Positions 1 through 8,022 of a stretch of DNA of 64,000 bases are shown here, one piece after another (within the stretch, counting starts at the first letter, position 1; each line of letters begins with the position of its first letter). Source of the DNA: CAISIP01 sp965278985 (GTDB lineage: Bacteria; Pseudomonadota; Gammaproteobacteria; Burkholderiales; Burkholderiaceae_C); assembly GCA_965278985.1 (NCBI GenBank), contig OZ257131.1, forward strand, positions 5,332,001 through 5,396,000. The letters run 5' to 3'. The position numbers and the translations under genes are program-made. Below the pieces are notes generated by a model that worked only from the letters and a program-made list of their open reading frames with translations, was not told the DNA's origin and made no database searches.

Positions 1-212
1 ATGGCACGCCGGTGTGGCTGGCCTCGCCCGGGCCGCAGACGCCGCTGCAGCGGCTGGTGCTGGCGCAGGACACGGGCAGCGCGATCGTGGGCGCCGTGCG
101 GGCCGACTATTTCGTGGGCTGGGGGCCGCAGGCCGGCGACCTCGCCGGGCGCCTCAAGCAGCCCCTCAGGCTCTGGGCGCTGTGGCCGCGCAAGGCTGCA
201 CCGCCACGCTGA
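1..212 (+). CDS. mltA: MltA-type lytic murein transglycosylase, C-terminal fragment (cut by window edge)
   Basis: The frame is open from the first bases and ends with TGA at 210-212. The visible ~69 residues match the C-terminal end of membrane-bound lytic transglycosylase A: RLVLAQDTGSAIVGAVRADY followed by FVGWG and an AGRLKQ-like segment. In MltA this part belongs to the 3D domain, which carries the essential aspartates (here in AQDTG and RADY). The enzyme cleaves peptidoglycan glycan strands to anhydromuropeptides in the periplasm. The N-terminus and any lipobox are outside the window. The family call is fairly safe; the symbol is inferred from the C-terminus only. Confidence 0.72.
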   Translation, partial: GTPVWLASPGPQTPLQRLVLAQDTGSAIVGAVRADYFVGWGPQAGDLAGRLKQPLRLWALWPRKAAPPR

Positions 213-311
213 GCCACGGGACTGCGCAGCCCATCCCCGGCACTTATTGGAAGACCATGGCGCTTTGACCCGCCGTGTCAGGGAGCGTGTGAGGCGGGGT
301 GTTTGCAGCGC

Positions 312-845
312 TCAGCGGCGCTTGGCCGCCGCCGTGCGCTTGGCCGCGGCGGGTGCTGCCACCGCAGGCTGCGGCCCCAGGTGCGCCAGCGGCAACACGC
401 TGCTGGCCTTGACCTCGCCCAGCGAGAAGCTGGTGTGCAGGTCTTTCACATTCGGCAGGTTGATCAGCTTGTCGCGGGCGAAGCGCGAGAAGCTGTCGAG
501 GTCGTGCGCCACCACCTGCAGCTCGAAGGTGCCGGTGCCGCTGATGTAGTGGCAGGCAATGACCTCGGGCAGCTTGCGGATGGCCTCCTCCAGCGCGCGT
601 GTGCCGTCGCCGTTGTTGCGCTCCGCGTCCAGCCGCACGAAGGCCAGCACGCCCAGCCCCAGCTTGCTTCGATCGAGTTCCGCGCGGTAGCCGCGGATGA
701 AGCCTTGCTCTTCCAGCGCACGCACGCGACGCCAGCAAGGTGCCGCGCTCAGGCCCACACGCTGGGCCAGGTCGGTGTTGCTGAGGCGGCCGTCCAGCTG
801 CAGCGCATTCAGGATGGCGATGTCAAACTTGTCGAGTGTTTCCAT
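312..845 (-). CDS. Lrp/AsnC family transcriptional regulator
   Basis: This 177-residue protein starts at ATG 845-843 (METLDKFD). An in-frame upstream extension to 911 lacks family similarity and would run into the divergent promoter region. An N-terminal winged HTH (about residues 5-55, with LSNTDLAQRVGLS as recognition region) is followed by a ligand-binding RAM domain (about 65-150). An Ala/Lys-rich tail (AAAKRTAAAKRR) ends the protein. It is divergent from the indolepyruvate oxidoreductase gene and probably controls it in response to an amino acid or aryl-pyruvate; that link is inferred from position only. It could equally act on distant targets. Confidence 0.9.
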   Translation of the reverse strand: METLDKFDIAILNALQLDGRLSNTDLAQRVGLSAAPCWRRVRALEEQGFIRGYRAELDRSKLGLGVLAFVRLDAERNNGDGTRALEEAIRKLPEVIACHYISGTGTFELQVVAHDLDSFSRFARDKLINLPNVKDLHTSFSLGEVKASSVLPLAHLGPQPAVAAPAAAKRTAAAKRR

Positions 846-856
846 GGATCGATGAT

Positions 857-864
857 TTGCGCAA
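857..864. promoter_or_regulatory. Candidate operator in the lrp-like/ior divergent promoter region
   Basis: The 145-bp intergenic region between the divergent genes is AT-richer than its surroundings and contains the perfect palindrome TTGCGCAA, followed by an AATATT stretch. Its position just upstream of the regulator start fits autoregulation by an Lrp-type protein. No footprint is implied; a short palindrome can occur by chance. Confidence 0.3.
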
Positions 865-990
865 TATTCTTTCTGATCATAGGCACATCTCGGCATAGAA
901 AGCAAAGACATATCCGGCCATCACTTCTACACTGGCGCGGCCCATGGGGGCACCGCCACTGCCAGCCCCACCATCAGGAGACTTCGCGAC

Positions 991-3900
991 ATGAATGCAC
1001 CGCTGCCCGAGCACATCCGCAAGGCGCTAGAGAGCGTCACGCTGGACGACAAATATGCATTGGAAGAGGGCCGGGCCTTCATGAGCGGGGTGCAGGCGCT
1101 GGTCAAGCTGCCGATGCTGCAGCGCCAGCGCGATGCCTTGCAGGGCAAGAACACGGCGGGTTTCATCAGCGGCTACCGGGGTTCGCCGCTGGGTGGCTAT
1201 GACCAGTCGCTGGTAAAGGCCGAGAAGTACTTGAAGGCGCAGAACATCGTCTTCCAGCCCGGCGTCAACGAGGAGCTTGCGGCCACGGCGATCTGGGGCA
1301 CGCAGATGCTGGGCTTCGCGCCCGAGGGCAGCAACCGCTTCGACGGCGTGTTCGGCATCTGGTACGGCAAGGGCCCGGGCGTGGACCGCTGCTCGGACGT
1401 ATTCAAGCATGCCAACATGGCCGGCACCACACCCTGGGGCGGCGTGATCGCCGTGGCGGGCGACGACCATGTCTCCAAGAGCTCGACCGCCGCACACCAG
1501 AGCGACCACATCTTCAAAGCCTGCGGGCTGCCCGTGTTCTTCCCCGCCGACGTGCAGGAGATCCTGGACTTCGGCATCCACGCCTTTGCGATGAGCCGTT
1601 TCTCGGGCGTGTGGGCCAGCATGAAGACGATCCAGGAGATCGTGGAGTCCAGCGCCACGGCCATCATCGACCCGCACCGCGTGCAGGTCACCATCCCCAC
1701 CGATTTCCAGATGCCGCCCGGCGGCGTGCACATCCGCTGGCCCGACCATGCGCTGGAACAGGAGGCGCGCCTCTTCGACTTCAAGTGGTACGCCGCGCTG
1801 GCCTACATCCGCGCCAACCGCCTGAACTACAACGTGATCGAGGGCCCGAACGACCGCTTCGGCATCATCGCCAGCGGCAAGGCTTACAACGACACGCGCC
1901 AGGCCCTGGCCGACCTGGGCCTGGACGACGCCACCTGCCGCCGGCTGGGCATCCGCCTGCACAAGGTGGGCGTGGTGTGGCCCCTGGAGGCGCAGGGCAC
2001 GCGCGCGTTCGCCCAGGGATTGCGGGAGATCCTGGTGGTGGAGGAGAAGCGCCAGGTCATCGAATACCAGCTCAAGGAAGAGCTCTACAACTGGCGCGCG
2101 GATGTGCGGCCCAATGTGGTGGGCAAGTTTAACGAGGTCGAGGGTGACTACTCGGGGGGCGAATGGTCGATGGCCAACCCGACCGCCAACACACTGCTGC
2201 GGGCCAATGCCGATCTGTCGCCGTCCATCATCGCGCGCGCCATCGCCGCGCGCCTGCGCCGGCTGGGTTTGGACAGTGACATGACAGCGCGCATCGACGC
2301 GCAGCTGGCCATCCTGCAGGCCAAGGAAAGCGCCATGCAGGTCCTGACGCTGGGTGGCACGGCCGCAGCCGACCGCATGCCCTGGTTCTGCTCCGGCTGC
2401 CCGCACAACACCAGCACCAAGGTGCCCGAAGGCTCGCGCGCCATGGCTGGCATCGGTTGCCACTTCATGGCGACCTGGATGGACCGCGCCACGGTAGGTT
2501 TCACGCAGATGGGCGGCGAGGGCGTTCCATGGGTGGGCCAGCAGCCCTTCTCGCACGACCAGCACATGTTTGCGAACCTCGGCGACGGCACGTACTTCCA
2601 CAGCGGGCTGCTGGCGGTGCGCCAGAGCATCGCGGCGGGCGTGAACATCACCTACAAGATCCTCTACAACGACGCCGTGGCCATGACCGGCGGCCAGCAG
2701 GTGGGCGAGCGCCCCGAGGGCCATTCGGTGGTGCAGATCGCGCAGTCCATGCGGGCCGAAGGGGCGCAGAAGATCACGGTGGTGACCGACGAGCCCGAGA
2801 AGTACGAGGGCGTGCAACTCGTGGCCGGCGTGGAGGTCCTGCACCGCGACCGGCTCGACGAAGTGCAACGCGCCTTCCGCGAGATCAAGGGCACCACGGT
2901 CATCATCTACGACCAGACCTGTGCCACCGAGAAGCGCCGCCGCCGCAAGCGCGGCACGGCTGTGGACCCGGCCAAGCGGGTGGTCATCAACGAGCTGGTG
3001 TGCGAGGGCTGCGGCGACTGCGGCGTGCAGTCCAACTGCCTGAGCGTGGAGCCGCTGGAGACGCCCTTCGGCCGCAAGCGGCAGATCAACCAGTCCACCT
3101 GCAACAAGGACATCTCCTGCGTGAAGGGTTTCTGCCCGAGCTTCGTGACCGTCGAAGGCGGGCAGTTCAAGAAGAAGGCCAAGGGCGCCGACCGGCCGCC
3201 GTCGCCACAGGACCTGGGGCCGCTGCCCGATCCGGCCGTGGTGGCGGGTGCACTGGACGATGGCCAGGTCTGGGGCATCGTGGTGGCCGGCGTGGGTGGC
3301 ACGGGCGTCATCACCATCGGCCAGTTGCTGGGTGTGGCCGCGCACCTGGAGGGCAAGGGCATCGTGACGCAGGACGCCGGTGGCCTGGCGCAGAAGGGCG
3401 GCGCGACCTGGAGCCACGTGCTGATCGCCTCGGAGCCGCAGGACATCCGCACCACGCGCGTGGGCATGGCCGGCGCCGACCTGATCATCGGCTGCGACCC
3501 CATCGTGAGCGCCGGCAAGGAGACGCTGCTGCGCATGCGCGAAGGGCGCACGCACGTGGCCCTCAATGTCCACAGCACGCCGACCGCCGCCTTTGTGAAG
3601 AACGGCGACTGGCAGAGCCCGGCTGCCGAATGCGCCGATACCATCGCCCGCACGGTGGGCGCCAGCCACATCGGCAGCTTCGATGCGGATGCGCTGTCCA
3701 CCCGGCTTCTGGGCGACAGCATCTATACGAACCCGATGCTGCTGGGCTACGCCTGGCAGCGCGGCTGGATTCCGCTGGGCCTGGCCTCGCTGATGCGTGC
3801 CATCGAACTGAACGCTGTGGCGGTGGAGGGCAACAAGGCTGCCTTCACGTGGGGGCGCCATGCCGCACACGACCTGGCGTCCGTGCAGAAGCTGCTGGCG

Positions 3901-4596
3901 CCGGCCCAGGTGCTGCAGTTCAAGAAGCGCGACACGCTGCCCGACATCGTGGCGCAGCGCGTGGCTTTCCTCACGGACTACCAGGACGCGGCCTACGCGC
4001 AGGTGTACCAGCAGTTCGTCGACCAGGTGCGCCAGAAGGAGGCTGCCCTGGGCCGCAAGACGCTGCTGGCCGAGGTCGTGGCGCGCAACCTGTTCAAGCT
4101 CATGGCCTACAAGGACGAGTACGAGGTCGCGCGCCTGCACACCGACACCGCGTTCCTGGACCGCATCAAGGGCATGTTCGAGGGCGACTTCAAGCTCAAC
4201 TACCACCTGGCGCCGCCGATGCTGGCGAAGCGCAATGCCAAGGGCGAACTGCAGAAGAAGCAGTACGGCTCCGGCATGCTGGTGGCGTTCCGGCTGCTGG
4301 CGCGGCTCAAGGGGCTGCGTGGTACCGCGCTCGATGTTTTCGGCCGCACCGAAGAGCGCCGCACCGAGCGCGCGCTGATCGCCGAGTACCGAGCGACCGT
4401 CGACACGCTGCTGGCCGGCCTGTCCCCGGACAACCACGCATTGGCCGTGGAGATCGCCGTCCTGCCGGAGATGGTCAAGGGATACGGCCATGTGAAGGAG
4501 CGCCACCTCCAGGCCTTCCGGTTGCAGCACCAGGGCAAGATGGCGCAGTGGAACGCGCCGCGGGCCACCGCGCCATTGCAGGCGCTGGCTGGCTGA
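991..4596 (+). CDS. Indolepyruvate ferredoxin oxidoreductase family protein (fused alpha/beta type)
   Basis: This 1201-residue enzyme of the 2-oxoacid:acceptor oxidoreductase family converts aryl-pyruvates (indolepyruvate, phenylpyruvate) plus CoA to aryl-acetyl-CoA with transfer of electrons to an iron-sulfur acceptor. The thiamine-diphosphate part includes the GDGTYFHSG (around residue 531) and NDAVAMTGGQ (around 558) motifs. A cysteine cluster CEGCGDCGVQSNC starts at residue 671, with further Cys near 705-715, and should hold an Fe-S centre. The C-terminal IorB-like gamma domain begins near residue 764 (GVGGTGVITIGQLLG). The length and single-chain fusion match the large proteobacterial form. 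It is transcribed alone, divergent from the Lrp-type regulator. The exact keto acid is not determinable. Confidence 0.9.
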   Translation: MNAPLPEHIRKALESVTLDDKYALEEGRAFMSGVQALVKLPMLQRQRDALQGKNTAGFISGYRGSPLGGYDQSLVKAEKYLKAQNIVFQPGVNEELAATAIWGTQMLGFAPEGSNRFDGVFGIWYGKGPGVDRCSDVFKHANMAGTTPWGGVIAVAGDDHVSKSSTAAHQSDHIFKACGLPVFFPADVQEILDFGIHAFAMSRFSGVWASMKTIQEIVESSATAIIDPHRVQVTIPTDFQMPPGGVHIRWPDHALEQEARLFDFKWYAALAYIRANRLNYNVIEGPNDRFGIIASGKAYNDTRQALADLGLDDATCRRLGIRLHKVGVVWPLEAQGTRAFAQGLREILVVEEKRQVIEYQLKEELYNWRADVRPNVVGKFNEVEGDYSGGEWSMANPTANTLLRANADLSPSIIARAIAARLRRLGLDSDMTARIDAQLAILQAKESAMQVLTLGGTAAADRMPWFCSGCPHNTSTKVPEGSRAMAGIGCHFMATWMDRATVGFTQMGGEGVPWVGQQPFSHDQHMFANLGDGTYFHSGLLAVRQSIAAGVNITYKILYNDAVAMTGGQQVGERPEGHSVVQIAQSMRAEGAQKITVVTDEPEKYEGVQLVAGVEVLHRDRLDEVQRAFREIKGTTVIIYDQTCATEKRRRRKRGTAVDPAKRVVINELVCEGCGDCGVQSNCLSVEPLETPFGRKRQINQSTCNKDISCVKGFCPSFVTVEGGQFKKKAKGADRPPSPQDLGPLPDPAVVAGALDDGQVWGIVVAGVGGTGVITIGQLLGVAAHLEGKGIVTQDAGGLAQKGGATWSHVLIASEPQDIRTTRVGMAGADLIIGCDPIVSAGKETLLRMREGRTHVALNVHSTPTAAFVKNGDWQSPAAECADTIARTVGASHIGSFDADALSTRLLGDSIYTNPMLLGYAWQRGWIPLGLASLMRAIELNAVAVEGNKAAFTWGRHAAHDLASVQKLLAPAQVLQFKKRDTLPDIVAQRVAFLTDYQDAAYAQVYQQFVDQVRQKEAALGRKTLLAEVVARNLFKLMAYKDEYEVARLHTDTAFLDRIKGMFEGDFKLNYHLAPPMLAKRNAKGELQKKQYGSGMLVAFRLLARLKGLRGTALDVFGRTEERRTERALIAEYRATVDTLLAGLSPDNHALAVEIAVLPEMVKGYGHVKERHLQAFRLQHQGKMAQWNAPRATAPLQALAG

Positions 4597-4672
4597 CGCG
4601 CACTGTCTGGGCTTTCGCCGGCCCCGAAGTCCCCCGGGCACATGCGGGGATCGCTGCCGAGAGCCGGCGCCT

Positions 4673-4678
4673 TACAAT
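4673..4678 (+). promoter_or_regulatory. Possible -10 element upstream of yajC-secDF
   Basis: The hexamer TACAAT stands out in a GC-rich 150-bp gap between the oxidoreductase gene and yajC, 71 bp before the yajC start. Similar TACAAT hexamers precede pgk and the aldolase gene in this window. No convincing -35 is visible. Confidence 0.35.
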
Positions 4679-4748
4679 CTTCGGCTATTTGTCTGCGGGC
4701 GGCATGCGCCTGTCCGCCAGCCCCTCACGCGTCATTTGGAGTCCGTCC

Positions 4749-5078
4749 GTGTTCATTTCGTCCGCCTTTGCCCAGACCGCACCCGCCGCAGCCGGTGGGG
4801 ACATGATGTCGTCGCTGTACAGCATGCTGCCCTTGGTGCTGATGTTCGGGGTGCTGTATTTCGTCATGATCCGCCCCCAGATGAAGAAGCAGAAAGAGCA
4901 CCGCGCGATGGTCGAGGCGCTGGCCAAGGGCGACGAGATCGTCACGGCCGGCGGCGTGCTGGGCAAGGTCAGCAAGCTGGGCGATGGCTACCTGGGCCTG
5001 GAAATCTCCAACGGCGTGGAAGTGCAGATCCAGCGCAGCGCCGTGGTGCAGGTGCTGCCCAAGGGAACGATCAAGTAA
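4749..5078 (+). CDS. yajC: Preprotein translocase subunit YajC
   Basis: This 109-residue protein starts at GTG 4749, giving MFISSAFAQTAPAA and the usual family length of about 110. An N-terminal membrane helix (about residues 22-41, LPLVLMFGVLYFVMIRPQ) with the diagnostic IRPQMKKQKEH is followed by a basic cytoplasmic domain with the DEIVTAGGVLGKV motif. YajC associates with SecDF at the SecYEG translocon. It lies 77 bp upstream of secD in the conserved yajC-secD-secF order. Confidence 0.95.
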   Translation: MFISSAFAQTAPAAAGGDMMSSLYSMLPLVLMFGVLYFVMIRPQMKKQKEHRAMVEALAKGDEIVTAGGVLGKVSKLGDGYLGLEISNGVEVQIQRSAVVQVLPKGTIK

Positions 5079-5155
5079 TTGGCGCGCTCTGACTCTTTCG
5101 CGCGCACCACGCTGCGCGTGGATCGATTCCAGGGGCGAGCCTGCGGGAACTGCAC

Positions 5156-7051
5156 ATGAACCGATACGCGGTATGGAAATACGTGATCCTCGTGGTCGCG
5201 GTGCTGGTGGGGGTGCTCTACACCCTGCCGAACTTCTTTGGTGAAGCCCCTGCGGTGCAGGTGTCGTCGGGCAAGGCCACGGTCAAGGTGGACCTCGGCG
5301 TCCAGCAGCGCGTCGAGGCGGCACTGCAGGCCGGCGGCGTCAAACCCGACGCCATCACGTTCGACGGCAACTCGATCAAGGCGCGTTTCGACACGACCGA
5401 CGCCCAGCTCAAGGCCAAGGACCTGATCCAGAAGACGCTGGTGCCCGACGCCAACGACCCGTCCTACATCGTCGCGTTGAACCTGCTCTCGCGTTCCCCC
5501 GCATGGCTGCACGCGCTGGGCGCGGCACCCATGTACCTGGGCTTGGACCTGCGCGGCGGCGTGCACTTCATGCTCCAGGTCGACATGCAGGCGGCGCTGA
5601 CCAAGCGCGCCGAATCGCTGTCGGGCGACCTGCGCACCGTGCTGCGCGACAAGGACATTCGCCACGGGGGCATCAACCGCAACGGCCAGGTGCTGGAGAT
5701 CGTGGCGCGCGACGCGCAGACGCTCAACGCCATCAAGAACGTGCTCTCCGACCAGTTCACCGACCTGCAGGCCGTGGAAGCCCCGAACCCCGGTGGCGGC
5801 ACCCTTCTGCGTGCCAGCATCAAGGAAACCTCGGCACGGACGATCCAGGAGCAGGCGCTCAAGCAGAACATGGTCACGCTGCACAACCGGATCAACGAAC
5901 TCGGCGTGGCCGAGCCAGTGATCCAGCAGCAGGGCCTGGACCGCATCGTGGCGCAACTGCCCGGCGTGCAGGACACCGCCAAGGCCAAGGACATCCTCGG
6001 ACGCACCGCCACGCTGGAAGTGCGCATGGTCGACGAAAGCGCCGAAGGCCGCTCGGCCGAAGCGGGCTCGGGCCCTGTGCCCTTCGGCTCCGAGCGCTAC
6101 CTGGAGCGCAACGGCCGGCCCATCATCGTCAAGAAGCAGGTGATCCTGACCGGCGAGAACCTCACGGATGCGCAGGCCGGCTTCGACGGCCAGACGCAGG
6201 ACGCGGCCGTGCACCTGTCGCTGGACGCAAAAGGCTCGCGCATCTTCCGCGACGTGACGCGCGAGAGCATCGGCAAACGCATGGCCATCCTGCTGTTCGA
6301 GAAGGGCAAGGGTGAGGTCGTGACCGCGCCCGTGATTCGCTCCGAGATCGGTGGCGGCCGGGTGCAGATCTCCGGCCAGATGACCACTGTGGAAGCCAAC
6401 GATACGGCGCTGCTGCTGCGCGCGGGCTCGCTGGCGGCGCCGATGGAGATCATCGAGGAACGCACCATCGGCCCGAGCCTGGGCGCCGAGAACATCTCCA
6501 AGGGCTTCCACAGCGTGGCATGGGGCTTCGTGGCGGTCGTGGCCTTCATGTGCATCTACTACGCGCTGTTCGGCGCCTTCTCGGGCATCGCGCTGGCGGT
6601 CAACCTGCTGCTGCTGGTCGCGGTGCTGTCGATGCTGCAGGCCACGCTGACCCTGCCCGGCATGGCGGCCATGGCACTTGCGCTGGGCATGGCCATCGAC
6701 TCGAACGTCCTGGTCAACGAGCGCATACGCGAGGAACTGCGGGGAGGGGCCTCGCCGCAGGCCGCCATCCACGCGGGCTATGAGCGGGCCTGGGGCACCA
6801 TCCTGGACTCCAACGTCACGACGCTGATCGCGGGCCTGGCGCTGCTGGTCTTCGGCTCCGGTCCGGTACGCGGCTTCGCGGTGGTCCACTGCCTGGGCAT
6901 CCTGACCAGCATGTTCTCCGCGATCTTCTTCTCGCGCGGACTGGTGAATTTCTGGTACGGGCGCCAGAAGAAGCTCAAGACGGTGTCCATCGGCACCGTG
7001 TGGAAGCCCGAGCCCGAAGGCAAGCTGGCCAAGGCCACGCAAGGAAACTAG
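5156..7051 (+). CDS. secD: Protein translocase subunit SecD
   Basis: This 631-residue inner-membrane protein is an RND-superfamily subunit that uses the proton motive force to help complete protein export. Transmembrane segment 1 (about residues 7-25) is followed by the conserved LGLDLRGGVHFMLQVD motif near residues 126-141. A large periplasmic P1/head region comes next, then five C-terminal helices with the ALGMAIDSNVLVNERIREE signature. The last helix includes LGILTSMFSAIF. secF follows after a 3-bp gap, so the two are translationally coupled. Confidence 0.97.
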   Translation: MNRYAVWKYVILVVAVLVGVLYTLPNFFGEAPAVQVSSGKATVKVDLGVQQRVEAALQAGGVKPDAITFDGNSIKARFDTTDAQLKAKDLIQKTLVPDANDPSYIVALNLLSRSPAWLHALGAAPMYLGLDLRGGVHFMLQVDMQAALTKRAESLSGDLRTVLRDKDIRHGGINRNGQVLEIVARDAQTLNAIKNVLSDQFTDLQAVEAPNPGGGTLLRASIKETSARTIQEQALKQNMVTLHNRINELGVAEPVIQQQGLDRIVAQLPGVQDTAKAKDILGRTATLEVRMVDESAEGRSAEAGSGPVPFGSERYLERNGRPIIVKKQVILTGENLTDAQAGFDGQTQDAAVHLSLDAKGSRIFRDVTRESIGKRMAILLFEKGKGEVVTAPVIRSEIGGGRVQISGQMTTVEANDTALLLRAGSLAAPMEIIEERTIGPSLGAENISKGFHSVAWGFVAVVAFMCIYYALFGAFSGIALAVNLLLLVAVLSMLQATLTLPGMAAMALALGMAIDSNVLVNERIREELRGGASPQAAIHAGYERAWGTILDSNVTTLIAGLALLVFGSGPVRGFAVVHCLGILTSMFSAIFFSRGLVNFWYGRQKKLKTVSIGTVWKPEPEGKLAKATQGN

Positions 7052-7054
7052 TCC

Positions 7055-8008
7055 ATGGAGTTTTTCAAGATCCGCCGGGACATCCCGTTCATGCGCCACG
7101 CGCTGGTGCTGAACGCGGTGTCAGTCGTCACCTTCCTGTTGGCCGTGTTCTTCCTGACCACGCGCGGCCTGCACCTCTCGGTGGAGTTCACCGGCGGCAC
7201 CGTGATGGAAGTGGGCTATTCCCAGACAGCCGATGTGCCGAAGGTGCGCAACATCATCGCGGGCCTGGGCTACACCGACATCCAGGTGCAGAACTTCGGT
7301 ACCTCCAGCGACGTGATGATCCGCCTGCCGGCGGTCAAGGGCGTGAGCTCCGCGCAGCAGGGCGAGACGGCTTTCGCCGCGTTGAAGGCCGCCGATGCCG
7401 GTGCCGTGCTGCGCCGCCAGGAATTCGTCGGGCCGCAGGTGGGCGATGAACTGGTCACCAATGGCCTGAAGGCCCTGGCGATGGTGGTGATCGGCATCAT
7501 GATCTACCTGGCCATCCGCTTCGAGTGGAAGTTCGCGGTGGCCGCCATAGTGGCCAACCTGCACGACGTGGTGATCATTCTGGGCTTCTTCGCCTTCTTC
7601 CAGTGGGAGTTCTCGCTGGCCGTGCTGGCCGCGATCCTGGCCGTGCTGGGTTACTCGGTGAACGAGTCGGTTGTGATCTTCGACCGGATCCGCGAGAACT
7701 TCCGGCGCTACCGCAAGATGAACACCGTGGAGATCATCGACAACGCGATCACCTCCACCATCAGCCGCACCATCATCACGCACGGCTCCACGCAGATCAT
7801 GGTGCTGTCGATGCTGCTGTTCGGCGGCCCCACGCTGCACTACTTCGCCATGGCGCTGACCATCGGCATCTGCTTCGGCATCTATTCGTCGGTGTTCGTG
7901 GGCGCGGCCATCGCCATGTGGCTGGGCATCAAGCGCGAGGATCTCGTGAAGGCCGCGCCGTCCAAGGCCAACGACCCCAACGACCCCAACGCCGGGGCGG
8001 CGGTCTGA
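7055..8008 (+). CDS. secF: Protein translocase subunit SecF
   Basis: This 317-residue partner of SecD has helix 1 near residues 18-36 and the SVEFTGGTVMEV motif (SecF equivalent of the SecD DLRGG region). Five C-terminal helices carry LGYSVNESVVIFDRIRENFR and the SISRT-like TISRTIITHG stretch. The C-terminal tail has a short DPNDPN repeat. The start ATG 7055 lies right behind the secD stop. Confidence 0.97.
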   Translation: MEFFKIRRDIPFMRHALVLNAVSVVTFLLAVFFLTTRGLHLSVEFTGGTVMEVGYSQTADVPKVRNIIAGLGYTDIQVQNFGTSSDVMIRLPAVKGVSSAQQGETAFAALKAADAGAVLRRQEFVGPQVGDELVTNGLKALAMVVIGIMIYLAIRFEWKFAVAAIVANLHDVVIILGFFAFFQWEFSLAVLAAILAVLGYSVNESVVIFDRIRENFRRYRKMNTVEIIDNAITSTISRTIITHGSTQIMVLSMLLFGGPTLHYFAMALTIGICFGIYSSVFVGAAIAMWLGIKREDLVKAAPSKANDPNDPNAGAAV

Positions 8009-8022
8009 GGCTACACTGAGGC

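Noticed and set aside
1027..4641. Very long open frame on the minus strand
   Set aside because: It is the codon-position shadow of the indolepyruvate oxidoreductase gene; composition is His/Arg/Gln/Val rich with no family motif.
4988..7099. Long minus-strand frame over secD
   Set aside because: Antisense shadow of secD; no recognisable protein.
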